Below, piece by piece: positions 43,260 to 55,024 of a stretch of DNA of 64,000 bases (within the stretch, counting starts at the first letter, position 1; every line of letters begins with the position of its first letter). Both the position numbers and the translations under genes were made by a program. The stretch lies in contig CM077820.1 in assembly GCA_039720395.1 (NCBI GenBank), positions 9,523,338 through 9,587,337 on the forward strand, given 5' to 3'. Source of the stretch: Liquidambar formosana (lineage: Eukaryota; Streptophyta; Magnoliopsida; Saxifragales; Altingiaceae). Under the pieces are notes generated by a model. The model was not told where the DNA came from. It saw only the letters and a list, made by a program, of their open reading frames with translations, and ran no database searches.

Positions 43260-45748
43260 AGATTATCGATCAACAGCATTACGTACCTCTCTACCTTTTT
43301 GTAAGATGCAATTACAATCAATAGGTTATCCAATGTTTCCAGAATCTTATTTTATTTTATAAGAAAAGTTTAAATTATCCTCCATTTTCTCTTTTATTTT
43401 ATTTTTATATTTTAAACGTGTAATACTGTGCAAAAAGAATAACCTATTGTACAAACACGTAAAAAGAATGCGTCATGATGTGGTCATTATTTTTACCAGT
43501 TTTAAAATCAAAGTCATCCGGTGCGTCATGACGTGGTCATCATTTTTACCTGTTTCAAAACGAAGTCATCCCCGTCTTTCCATTAATTTTAAAAAGTATC
43601 ATTCCACCGTATCTAATTTTCAAAGATTTGTAGAAAAAGTTATACTTTGTAAATCCAAACTGCCCATTGGGTTTCAAAATTGAGATCCGTTGATCTTTTC
43701 TCACCCAAATAAATTCAATTTGTAGTTTAGTAAAGGCCAAAACCAGCCGAACCCAAGCTGTCTTTAGAACCATTCTCAAAATCCCACTTGATATATATCT
43801 TATCAAGAAGACAAAACAACCCGACCCACTACCATCCTTCCATGCAAGAGATGATCCGAATTGGTCAATTGGGTCGATCCATGGTCCGAGATCCTACGTC
43901 ACGTCTTGCATCAACCAATAGGCTTTCCCTATTTGAAATACTTGGATCTATATGTTCAAGGGGAATAGATCATCAAAAAAGTCCAAGAAAGGGCATGACC
44001 CCACCATATGAATGATTCAGAAGAATAGGTTGCTAGAATCCATTAAGGATTGCCAGAGCTTTCACTGGAGTGTATTCTTGCGCCAAGGGTCCGTTTGGTT
44101 TTTTTTTTTATTTTCTCAATATTTTATATATCTGGAGATTTGGAGGGTTGTGGCCACATAGAACTTTTGCCATGGAATACTTACGACATTGTCGTGGTGT
44201 TCGTCGTCAAATGCTGCAACATTCTTTTGGGGGTGATATTTTATATTTATAATCACAAGAAAATATTTAAATAATGTGGTAGAGTATGTGAGTCCCCACG
44301 TAACCACATACACAGCTGTTTCTAATTTTAGTTTGCGATAAAAACCCAGACCTCCACCCAATTAATTCTCTTCTCCACCCAGATATTTAACCACCACTGT
44401 GCATGAACACCCTTTTTTTTATTTATTTAATTTTTTATGTTTTTGCTGGGATACACATCTTTTAACATAGAAATTAAATTTGGGTCGCTTGTGAAAATCC
44501 TTTGAATCCCCTATTAAATGCCTCAACCGGATTGAATCGCTTGTTGAGTTGTTGTCACTAGAAATCATTTGCTATGTGACCGACTGGCGTCTAGTTGCCT
44601 CGTATTTAGGGAAAATTTGAGCCTCTTCTTACAAATAGGGTGAGATTCCAACTTATGGACCAAATTTGTTGTTACAAATAAAGTTATCATTATCCTTTTT
44701 CTATGTACCCTAAGTCCCTAACACTCTGGACTTGGATCTCATGTATATATATATATATATATTTTCATAAGGGGTTCTTTTAGGGTTTCTCACCCTCTAC
44801 AAGGTTTGATGATCTAACGATTTTTTATTTTTTGTTTATTCATTTACAAATCAAACAATTCGGAAACCATGAAAAACTTTACAAGATCCTTACCCATAAA
44901 CAAACAAAGGATCTTAATTCAACAACCCCTCAAAAAAAAAAAATCCAAAAAAAAAAAATTGTAAATTTTTATTTTCTTTGGGCTCACTTCATTGTATTGA
45001 AAGCCCACAATCCTATGGATGTGTTTTAGCATATCAAACATCCTAATACTCAGCCCAATCTACTGAATTCTTAGCATCAGGTTCAAACATTTGTTATCAA
45101 AATCACATCATTTGTTTGTAAAGTTTCTCAACATCCATACACTTCCACAAATTTTGATTAGAATGTTAGAGTCACCGAATCGAATTATTTTTCTGAGCAC
45201 ACTTGATCTACTAAATCAAAACTCCAATATGATGGGTCCCGATATATCATTCTCTTTTAAAAATGAGAGAAGACTTTTTACCATCCTAATTATTCGCGGA
45301 TCCCCTCCATTATCTCATTAAACAGTGAAGATAATATACTATATTACTTACCTCTTGATACGGAAATTTTTTGTCCACCATTTTCTTCTAGGTCATCGAT
45401 GGGATTGCCTTAAAAAACATGGATCCACCCAATTAAGATCATGATTGGTATCCTTTCATCTTTAACATTAATAAATCAGTCTTCCCAATCAAAAATAATA
45501 ATAATAACTGGTTTAACGTTTTATTTTTTATTTTTTATTTTTTATTATTTATATATTTTTATTTTTTTTATCGACTTATCTGGGTTCGAAGAACACCCAT
45601 AAACAATCCAGACCATCCCAGCCGCCACAAGTAAGGACAATGACAGTCCCTATCCTGTACTCCGTTCCAAAAGGCCCGCATCACGTGGAAATATTTGTTG
45701 TTTGTTCTGGCACCACCTCTTTGCTCCTCAGCATATTTATACCACAAT

Positions 45749-45783
<35 letters not shown>

Positions 45784-45907
45784 TTTATAAAAAAAACTTA
45801 CACCCACAACTATTCTTTTCCATAAAACGACATTTCTTAGGATTTTTATCTTGGATTACCCTTTCTCCTTTTCTCCTCCTTCATCTCCACCATCCCATGT
45901 TCCTCTT

Positions 45908-45941
<34 letters not shown>

Positions 45942-48086
45942 CTTTTTTGGTGCTTGTTACACTATAAATATATATCGGCCGACACCGTACGATTTGCATA
46001 TTTCTTGGTGGCATCGTATTTGACAGGTGATCCCCCGTACGCTCATGAATAGGCGTTGTCAATGATCATTTTTTTGTGCTAGCGGCGGAGAACCTCACAT
46101 ATTTTCTGTCTTCTTCGATTTTCTTCTTCTTCTTCTTTCTCCCCCATTTGATTTTCTCTCCGAAATTTGAAAATAGGTATGTAATTAGGGATTGGGACAA
46201 GTTCATCTTCATTTTTTAAAATGCAACATTTGCACACATGCATATTGAGAGGGTTAAACAAGATCCTTAATTTCAATTCCTTCTGTGTTGACATGCATTT
46301 TGTTTATGAAATTTCTTAGGGCTAATGCTTAATACCCCCCCCCCCCCACAAAACCCCCCCTGAAAATTTTGTTTTTGTTTTTATGAAGCCTTCATTAATA
46401 TTACATTTTCATGTTCAACAAAAATAGATTGTTTAGTTTGTAGAGTTCATTAGGTCTACCCAAATGAAGCCTTATCCTGTCTGCATATAAAAAGGGCAGA
46501 ATCTACCACTTGATGAATCCCGCTTATTTATCAAGTGTACTGAAAATAAGCTTAATTTGATTATTTCAACATTTAATTTTTTATTCAGTTCCTTTGAATT
46601 TTATAGACAATAGAAAAGCTTCAAATGTGTCCCTTTACATATATACACTACACGCAGGTCCCATATATCTTTGGATGCATGTTCTTTGTGCCAAAACCAT
46701 CACAATCGATTACTAATACATCGAATTCTTTAAATGTTTAAATCCAAGCGGACTTGGCTCCATGATTAAGAGACATTAGGATGTTGCTTGAGCTTTGTGT
46801 GGCATTGGACCAGACACATGCATGTGTGTTGTTGTCCTGGTTGTTGTTGGTATTTATTTAATTATTTGTTTGTTTTGTTGTTCTCTTGCTCCTGCCGTCC
46901 TATAGAATGGAGTTCGAAATGGCCATTCTCCTCCATCTTTAACAGCTACCAAGTTAGCTCAAATGGTGAGCTTGGTGACACCATAGCAACGACGACCCAC
47001 CACTATTTGGCTGGTTACAGCTTTTTTCTCATATTAAGAAGATGATTTCAATTATAGAGCAACTTTGATCGAGGCTCTACTGTTAGCTTATGAGGACGAA
47101 TCGATCACATTATTTAATGGGTCTTATTTAATATATTATTATTTTGTGTGGAAATAAGAAAAAAAAAACATTATTGAATGAGTTTTCACCATCCATTTTT
47201 ACATTAATTTGTTTCCAAACATTCTTTTTCCATTATTCATTCAGAGAACTCAGAACAAAATGCAGTTAAATAGTTCCTTTTTTTTAATTTATTTTAAACA
47301 GTGAATCTTTTGAATAGGGTCTATCAAATAATAGACCTAAAAAACATTTAGCGAAGCATGCCACGTGCTTCTCCTTCGAACCGAAAGCCTTCCATTGCAG
47401 ATGAGGATCTTCAAACTTACAAAATTGACTTCATTTCCTATATATATAAGGCCAATCCGTCCATGAGGAGTTTGATGCAAAGCCCCCTCTTTTTAGTTGG
47501 CTGAAAGGACAAATGCCGATTGATTTTATTGGTAACTGTGGGATTATTATATTGAACAACAAATTAATTAACTGAAGAAGATGACAATAACCCAACCCAT
47601 TATAAATATAATACACTAATAAACAAAGAGAGAAACAAACAAAGCTACACAATTCAAATAGTTTTCCCTCTCATTAATTTAATCAATTAAACACGTACAC
47701 CCTTGAATAAGTCTAATCAATGCTCAAAATTTTATCTTCAAATAACACTATCTAGCTAAAAGAGCTCTGGGGCTTACCCCCACCAATTTTTTTTTTATTT
47801 TTTTATTTTTTTAAATTTTTTATTTGGGGCTGCTTCAATTAAAATATTATTCGTCGTATGTGCTTTTCATCGAATACGACAAGCAATATTTCGACGGGAG
47901 TAAAAACAAGTATGGAAAATAGGAGTTTCCTTGATTATTGAGATGATAATTAATTGTTTAATTGTCGACATTACTTGCAAGACTAGCTCACTCTTTTGGT
48001 TTTTGTCAAGTTGGCAATCGAGAGCCATTCGACCACATTGCGACAAAGCGCATGATCAGATTTGAGTTGGGATACCTCGTTTCCTT

Positions 48087-48122
<36 letters not shown>

Positions 48123-48350
48123 AGAATGATTAAGTAATATTTTACCCAAGATCCGATTCCATAATTACGTGCCAGAATGTCGAACACACATAACGGCTAA
48201 TCAATAGCACAAAATGTTACTTTCTTCTATTTTCTTGTCTTTTCTTTTGACAATTTGTTGAGATAATGAAATATGCAACTATATCGATCGGTGAAAGACG
48301 ACGAAGTGCATATACACATGCATGCACTCCTCATATCTCTTATCCTCTAT
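43260..48350. other. Intergenic spacer, no gene recognised
   Basis: Five kb of AT-rich DNA without gene motifs. It contains a repeat shared with 32270-32420 (at 44770-44925), (TA)n runs near 44742-44762 and 45752-45780, a T32 run (45910-45941), a C tract (46335-46347) and a T33 run (48089-48121). A tandem pair, (CG)TCATGA-TGGTCAT-ATTTTTACC, occurs at about 43472-43560. An A-box-like word TAGCTCAAATGG near 46955 has no partner B box. Confidence 0.55.
44770..44925. repeat. Dispersed repeat (partner at 32270-32420)
   Basis: It is collinear on the same strand with 32270-32420; see that entry. Confidence 0.5.
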
Positions 48351-48351
48351 G

Positions 48352-48737
48352 GTTTCCAGAGAAAGAAAAGGCAATTATATTGTAAAAATCTTTCTTGTTT
48401 TTTTTTAATATATGGGTGAGATAAGAGGGTGAAATGTGACCAGAAATATTAATTAAAATTTTAAAATTGAATGGTAATTTAATTTTATGGGACCGGCCGG
48501 TGCACTTGTGCATGAGGGCACGTAAACTCCTTGAATGCTATATAGTTTCCAGAGAAAGAAAAGGCAATTATATTGTAAAAATCTTTCTTGATTTTTTTTA
48601 ATATATGGGTGAGATAAGAGGGTGGAATGTGGCCAGAAATATTGATTAAAATTTTAAAATTGAATGGTAATTTAATTTTATGGGACCGGCCGGTGCACTT
48701 GTGCATGAGGGCACGTAAACTCCTTGAATGATGTGTG
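48352..48737. repeat. Tandem duplication, ~193-bp unit
   Basis: Two copies (48352-48544 and about 48545-48733) begin GTTTCCAGAGAAAG and end CTCCTTGAATG, with only a few substitutions. Each contains the palindromic GGACCGGCCGGT segment and GTGCACTTGTGCA. The second copy runs directly into a (GT)n(AT)n(AG)n microsatellite (48733-48797). Confidence 0.9.
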
Positions 48738-48743
48738 TGTGTG

Positions 48744-48796
<53 letters not shown>

Positions 48797-49607
48797 GGAT
48801 GATGATTAAGTGATCACATGCTGAAATAACTTATATCAACATCTGCATTGGAGATTGTACTTTGTGTATTAATGTATTACGAAATATATTGGGTCAATGT
48901 ATAGGGTACAACCCCCAATGTATAGTGCTGATATATATAACTTATATAAACACGTGTTGATATATATATGTATTTTTTTCTCAATGAGTTTGTTACATGA
49001 AAACGACGAAAGTCTAAATCTGCATCACAATCCATTCAGGCATAGTAAGTATGGAGCGGCCCCTTAAGCTTTGTTTATTTTAAAGTTCATGGGAATGACC
49101 TGTCTCGCTATACCTCCACATGGCGAAGAATTATATTGAATAAAAATAAGTGTGGTGGCGTACTGGCATGACCCCAGTGACAGCCATGAATTAAAAAAAA
49201 AAAAAAAAAAAAAAGGGTAGAAGGAGGAGGAGGGAAAAAAAAAACAGAAAAAAGGGTCATTTGATTTTTACATTACTATTCAATGGGTTTTTCGAGGGAT
49301 TAATATTTTGACAAAATCCATGGAATTATTTTGAGGATAGCATTGTTAATTTGCCACTTCTTTAGGAATTTTCAGATTGATGAGACCACGGAAAAATAAT
49401 TACAATTCAATATAAATTATTAGGGAGTATTAAATTTTTAGTAAATGATTATTAACTTAATTAAAAATTAATAACTACTCATTGTAATTATTCACCCATA
49501 TCCCGACTAATCTGTAATTCTCCCTATTTTTCCTTTCGTGTGTACTTCATAATTTCCCTTGCACTCCATAAAATCCTTAGAAAAAAAAAATAGAGTAATA
49601 ATTCTAC

Positions 49608-50218
49608 TGTTGCAAATATATTACATCTCTCATCGATTAAATATCGAGTTAAATATGTTTTTATATATTTATTTAGACCCTCCATTTATAAGATTAAATT
49701 TATAAGTTGAAACCTTAACATGATATCAGAACTAACCATTATATCGAGTATGGGATCAGACGCAATATGGATTGTGACTCTCTACGGTCAATTGTTGCAG
49801 AAAGGACAACCTATAAGCTAAATTAAAGTGGTTTGGTATTATGTATGGGTATGGTATCAAGCCATTGAATGCTAGTAAGTAAAGCCGCTAAAAGGGAAAG
49901 GGATACCATCGGGTTAGTGTCGATAGAATAAGCCGCCGTAGAAATCGGCTATAGAAGTGTGGTGATATGTTACGATCCTAATGTCCCACATTAGTTACGT
50001 ATTGGATTAACCATGCATATATTAGCTTTTGAGTACCCTCTCCTTACAAGTCGGTTTTCAAAGGTGAGTTTTATCTAGGGATCCGTGTCATTTGGTATTA
50101 AAAAGAAGTTAAAAAAATATCACACCTTCTATAGATTAAATATCAAATCAAACATATTTTTATATATCTATTTAAATTTTCTATTTATAAACTTAGGCTT
50201 GTAAGTTAACACTTAACT
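49608..50218 (+). mobile_element. TRIM retrotransposon, copy in block A1
   Basis: A 113-bp left LTR (49608-49720, TGTTGCAAAT...CTTAACA) is followed at once by a mutated tRNA-Met primer-binding site (TGATATCAGAAC). A diverged right LTR lies at about 50107-50218. The internal part is only about 390 bp, with no coding domain. TCTAC and TTTAC flank it as a possible 5-bp target duplication. These are the features of a terminal-repeat retrotransposon in miniature. It predates the block duplication because copy 2 has it too. Confidence 0.75.
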
Positions 50219-51110
50219 TTTACCACCCTTTTCTTAAAAGCATATGAGTGGTATGCATGTGAAAGGGCAACTTCTAAAATATTGTACCAAAAACAAAACA
50301 AAAATCATTTAGATATTTAAAAGCATGCTAGCAATCGTGGAAACTTGAAATACAATAAAAGATTGAGAAATATCAAACATCACGGGTTCACTGGTGTTGG
50401 TCTAGCTCTTTCTTTTTTTTTGTTTTTTTTTTTTTCTTATTACATCATTTCATTGACAGGCTACACGGTATGCTATTATCTCCTCGCTAATTGCCAAAAC
50501 ATTCAAAATTGTCAGTCACAATCATTCATCCTTTCTTGGGGAAAGAAATTGGTCAAATTGAGAATTTCTCAATTTTTTTTTTTTTTTTTTCTTTTTTTGG
50601 GAGACCGCAATTGAGGGGCCAAACAGGTGCATTATGTATATTGAATTATGAATTATAACGAAAAGGCATACGTGTTAAAATTTGATCCCAAACTTTAGCA
50701 CAAATACCCTTTGAGCTAAAACTTTGAAAACCTACGGTCAAGTTTGTCCATTCATTTTTTGGTAATATTTTTAATTTCAAACTCTTCATGGTATTATTTT
50801 TCCAGACTGAGCAGAGGCCACAAGTAGCTCAAGTGGTCCAATGCCGTGCGACCCAAGCCCAAATATTCAGCACTCATGAACAAAAAAATTTAAATCTTAT
50901 TTTAAATTCACTTCACATGACTATATATACAATCCTAGCCGGTAAGCATGCACTAATATAACTTATCTCAACCGTATGTATTAGGGGATGTAGCCCGTGC
51001 ATTGACTTAGTGTACACCGTAATCTACTAATATACAAGGTATATATAATCTCCAATTCAAATGCTGATATAAGTTATATTAACACGTGCTCACTTGATTG
51101 TCATCATCTC

Positions 51111-51141
<31 letters not shown>

Positions 51142-51490
51142 GTATGTATGGGTTCCATTCATCTGTGTGATGCCGTGCAGTAATCCAAGCCACTGGGTAT
51201 GACCAACTATTACATTTCAACAAATGTAATATTGCCACGATGATAGTGGATTTGAATTTCAAATGAAAGGGGAGAGACAGTGCAACTTGGAAAGACTGCA
51301 AGCCCATAAGAAGCCTGTCCAGAAGTTGGTGGGGGAACTTTGGGCTAGGTGGGTCACCAGGCCACCAGCCACGCCTAGCCCATATGCCTCACTCCCACCA
51401 CTCCTCCAATTCTTAAGAGAATCAAAAGACCCAAACCCTTACCTAGCTAAACCTTCCCAAGGGGAAACACATCCCAACAATCAACCCTAA

Positions 51491-51703
51491 GGCCATATTT
51501 GTTTAGCTGGAATGGAATGGATGGAATGGAATCTCATTCCAATTCGTTCCAAACAGCATGTTTGGATGAGATAATTTGAATGGGAATGGAATCAAATAGT
51601 GTGTTTGAACAACCATTTCAAATCTCTTTTCATTCCAAACTACTTCAAGCATGGAATCAGATTCCATTCCCTTCAATTCTATTCCAGCTAAACAAACATG
51701 GCC
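51491..51703. mobile_element. Harbinger/Tourist MITE absent from duplicate block
   Basis: The ends GGCCATATTTGTTTAGCTGG and (reversed right) GGCCATGTTTGTTTAGCTGG are inverted repeats with one mismatch. TAA flanks both sides (51488-51490 and 51704-51706). The duplicate block reads straight through CAACCCTAACATC at about 62211-62222, which is the empty site. The insertion therefore came after the block duplication. It is 213 bp and non-coding. Confidence 0.95.
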
Positions 51704-52077
51704 TAACATGTACTTGAACCGAGCACCAAACCAATTCCTTCTCATGGGGAGGAGTCCCTCAGATCCTATACAGTGACCAATTTTTTTCCTTCCAGTGATT
51801 TGTTTTGTTTTGTTTTTTTAATAAATAAAATAGAGCTTCAAGCATCATTTGAATAACTAGCATCCCAACTAGGTTGCCACCATATTAAGTCCCAAATCAT
51901 GTGCTATAGGCTCGATAATTTTTAAATGAAGAAAAAGAGAATACATGGAAGAGTGGGAAAATAAAGAAAAGTCTAGTCTTGATTGCTTATAAAATGCCAC
52001 AATCTAACTCACAAATGACACAAAACCCTTCCAGTGGTTGCATACCTTCATTGTCAAATGTGTCGGCTTGGCCAATG

Positions 52078-52231
52078 ATTATGGATAATTATGAAAATCC
52101 CACTAATTATAGATAACTATGAGAATCCCACTAATTATAGACAATTAATTATGAAAATCCCACTAATTATAGATAACTATGAGAATCCCACTAATTATAG
52201 ACAATTAATTATGAAAATCCCACTAATTGAA
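52078..52231. repeat. 60-bp tandem repeat, variable between blocks
   Basis: A unit containing AAAATCCCACTAATTATAG and GAGAATCCCACTAATTATAG is present twice plus flanking part in block A1. The matching place in block A2 (62598-62692) has one unit fewer. Confidence 0.85.
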
Positions 52232-52277
52232 GGTCATGGATATATGAATAATTAGAGAGTAAGACAAATAGCTGCTT

Positions 52278-52407
52278 GCCGAGCATATGTAGCTCTAATG
52301 GCATTTCCCATCCATTTGGGTGTGGGGGGTTTGGGGAGGTCGAAGGTTCGACTCCCCGAGTGTGTGTGGGTGTGTGAGTTTATAACGTTAGGAAAAAAAA
52401 AAAAAAT
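52278..52407 (+). mobile_element. tRNA-derived SINE absent from duplicate block
   Basis: A box TAGCTCTAATGG (52290-52301), B box GGTTCGACTCC (52345-52355) and an A14 tail define a short SINE of about 130 bp. It is flanked by GACAAATAGCTGCTT (52263-52277) and GACAAACAGCTTCTT (52408-52422), a 15-bp target duplication with two later changes. Block A2 shows the empty site near 62725. Confidence 0.93.
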
Positions 52408-52813
52408 GACAAACAGCTTCTTATTAATTCCATGCGTTTCCAAAGATATTGCATCCCAAAGTAACGGCCTTAGCTTGGACGGTTTGGTCAAATTGAAGGC
52501 TAACCCAACCCAAATTTAACCAATCCAACCCAACGTTACCAATATCCCACCCCACCACCCACCCCTGGGTGTGGGGTGTTTGGAGGAGGTCGAAGGTTCG
52601 ACTCCCCGAGTGTGTGCGGGTGTGTGAGTTTATAACGTTAGGAAAAAAAAAAAAATTGACAAACAGCTTCTTTTTAATTCCATGCGTTTCCAAAGATATT
52701 GCATCCCAAAGTAACGGCCTTAGCTTGGACAGTTTGGTCAAATTGAAGGCTAACCCAACCCAAATTTAACCAATCCAACCCAACGTTACCAATATCCCAC
52801 CCCACCACCCACC

Positions 52814-52816
<3 letters not shown>
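52318..52816. repeat. 249-bp tandem duplication containing the SINE 3' half
   Basis: Units 52318-52566 and 52567-52816 both run from GGGTGTGGGG to CCACCCACCCCT and are nearly identical. Each holds the SINE B box and tail plus downstream sequence. It is not present in block A2, so it is a recent event that followed the SINE insertion. Confidence 0.93.
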
Positions 52817-52846
<30 letters not shown>

Positions 52847-52900
52847 GGGCACGTTAGAGGATTCGAACTCTAAAGTCTAGCCCACTTCCGAATGTGTGAA
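52817..52900 (-). mobile_element. Possible SINE tail and B box, minus strand
   Basis: On the minus strand a B-box word GAGTTCGAATCCTC (about 52860-52873) is followed by an A-run of about 30. Block A2 has a similar T-run and a decayed version at about 62837-62885. No A box or target duplication is clear. Confidence 0.4.
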
Positions 52901-52972
52901 ATAATAAATTCATTTTGAATATGTTGTCTCCCTTTTCCATTTTTTTTAATGCCTCAATTACATTTTCCATTT

Positions 52973-53072
52973 GGTCAAATATTCCTCAAGAGCGTGTTTT
53001 GAAAAAGAAGGTATCATCCATTGGTCAAATACTCCTCAAGAGCGTGTTTTGAAAAAGAAGGAATCAGTAAAT
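52973..53072. repeat. 50-bp tandem duplication
   Basis: The unit starting GGTCAAATATTCCTCAAG is present at 52973-53022 and 53023-53072. Block A2 has it once (about 63030-63075). Confidence 0.9.
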
Positions 53073-54107
53073 GGACTAGCTTATCAATAAATGGAAGAAC
53101 AACTTGGAAGTACCAAAGAAAATTTAAAACAGCACGACCACTTGTGGCAGCCTAGTACCAAGACCGCTTGTGCATGTACCCACCGTGGAGGATTAAAGGT
53201 TTTCTTTCCAACCTTAATATCAAGAAGAACTAATTCTTGATAGATCTTTTCATATATGGGAAACTCGAAAGCACTTGTTTTTTCATTGGTGTGCTAATGT
53301 ATTAATGCACATGGAACAATTAATCGATCAAATCTTCATAGGATTTCTTTGGCCTAGGTAATATGATTGTTCTAACAAAAGGATTTACTTGCCTCAATTT
53401 TTTCTTTCCCTTTTTTCTAGTAAATTCACCAATCACTCTGCATCAGTTAATGCCTAGGATAAACTTGGTGACTAGACACAAGAGAAAATAGAAAGTAAAA
53501 TCCAAGACTCTTCGATTCTTGAGGCCTAAAACTACTAGTCCGAATGATCTTGATGAGATAAATGGCAGGAGGGCTCTAGGATTTGATGGACTATGGGTTA
53601 TTTTCTATAAAAATTCTCGGCATATTCTGAAAAACTTTTGAAGGCAATCATAGAACCAATTATTTAGATAAAGTTTCAATCATAGAACCAACCAATAATA
53701 TCATTAACAGTATCAGGATTAATTTGAAGAAGACGATGAGGCAATTATTAATTAGCCAAGTCAAAAAAACACATTGATATATGAACCCATAAAAGATAAA
53801 AACAAAAAACAAAAAACAAAACATTGTAGGAGACATTTGAAGGTGAAAGCTATACTTTTCCCCTTGTGGGTCTAATGAAAAGTAATTCTGCATTTTTCTT
53901 GTTTATTTAGTGGTGCTGGACCGTTGGTGAATTGCAACTGTTTTCACAACCACGAAAAAATGGGTTGCAAATTTTACGTTCTTTTTTAATTTGGGATACA
54001 TAGTACTTAAACGAACGGGGAACAATGCTAACACCAATTTTTGTGCCAATTTTGAAGAGATTGGGTTTCGGACATATAGATAGGCAAGCAAATTGGGCAA
54101 CAAATTT

Positions 54108-55024
54108 AGGTCATGAGCTCATTGAATCATATACGTATTTGGATAAATCATTTTCCCCCGAACTATGGTCTTTCATGGATGAGGTTGCTTAATTTCAATC
54201 GTTGCACTATTAATTTTTAAGTGGATGGTATATCATTTCTAAAATAAAAAAATAAAAAATAAGAGAGGGAGAGAGAGACTCAACTTCTGTGCACCATGGG
54301 CTCTTGACACCAAATTTTGTGCATCATGGAGTGCATATTATATATGCACTAACTAAAACAAAACCACACACAAAACTAGACCCCACTTTAAAATATTCTT
54401 AAACTAATAGTAATTACGAAAATAAAAATCATATCAGGAGAATCTTAATCATTTCTTTTGCAATGAGTTACATATTGAAATTTTTATCTCGTTACTAGAA
54501 CTTTATTTAATTAGAGAAAAGGTAAAGAAGATAGAGCATAGTAGTGACGATAATAGAGAATTAGCAAAGCTTTTACGCGGTGGCAGAGGGGAAAATGTAA
54601 TCTTTAACAAGGCCAATAAATGCCTTAGCTCTTGGTGGATCAAAGAGCTCCACCATGTGATAATTTCCCTCAACGAACTCAGCCTTGATTGGTATACCCT
54701 TCTCCTCCAGCATCTTCACAAACGCCACCTGTTGGTCAATCAATATGTCACCATCACAGCCCGTCAACAGAAAACTCCACCCCATCTTCCCAATCTTCTC
54801 ACATTGCTCTGATCCAGCTTTCCCCACCATCGGATTGCAATACTCATGATCCCGGTCAGCGCCAATCGGCAATCCCAGTTCCCACATCAGATCAGTGGCA
54901 GACAAAGGCAAAATGTTATCATTGGCTAGCCTCATCTCTGACCCAGTCCTCTGGGTCCCACCAAAGAACGGTTGGTGCAAAATAAACCCTTTAATCTTCA
55001 AGGGCTTAAGATCATCCACCTCGT
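54108..55024. repeat. Segmental duplication block B, copy 1
   Basis: This part, the downstream flank and C-terminal half of the intact CXE gene, recurs at 58932-59860. The shared segment starts at ATTTAGGTCATGA and ends inside the coding sequence at ATCATCCAC-TCGTCA. In copy 1 it is continuous with block A on its left. Confidence 0.93.
54502..54507 (-). terminator. Polyadenylation signal of CXE (AATAAA, minus)
   Basis: TTTATT on the plus strand reads AATAAA on the minus strand, about 66 bp after the CXE stop codon. Confidence 0.45.

Larger units (their letters stand above)
49161..53981. repeat. Segmental duplication block A, copy 1
   Basis: The whole stretch is collinear with 59868-64000, starting at the shared TACTGGCATGACCCCAGTGA and continuing to the window end. 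Identity by eye is high, mostly scattered substitutions. Copy 1 is about 0.7 kb longer because of a MITE (51491-51703), a SINE (52278-52407), a 249-bp tandem duplication, and extra units of 60-bp and 50-bp repeats. It contains no gene. The frame at about 53440-53640 has weak similarity in pattern to a LINE but no firm motif. Confidence 0.93.

Noticed and set aside
45702..46052. 116-codon hydrophobic frame near 45.7-46.0 kb
   Set aside because: It is produced by (TA)n and T32 simple sequence, which translates to Ile/Tyr/Phe runs.
50820..50905. A-box-like word TAGCTCAAGTGG at about 50823-50842 and 61565-61585 suggesting a SINE head
   Set aside because: No B box at the right distance and no target duplication. 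It was present before the block duplication, and its type is unclear.
53440..53650. Frames here and at 63456-63647 with an RALGFDGL-FYK--WHILKNF pattern, like the start of a LINE reverse transcriptase
   Set aside because: Only one short, loosely matching segment is present in each block, with no neighbouring RT motifs. It may be coincidence or a very small remnant.
54689..54985. Plus-strand frames inside both CXE copies (also 59465-59818 and 55260-55641)
   Set aside because: These mirror the GC-richer minus-strand CXE coding sequence and have no motifs of their own.
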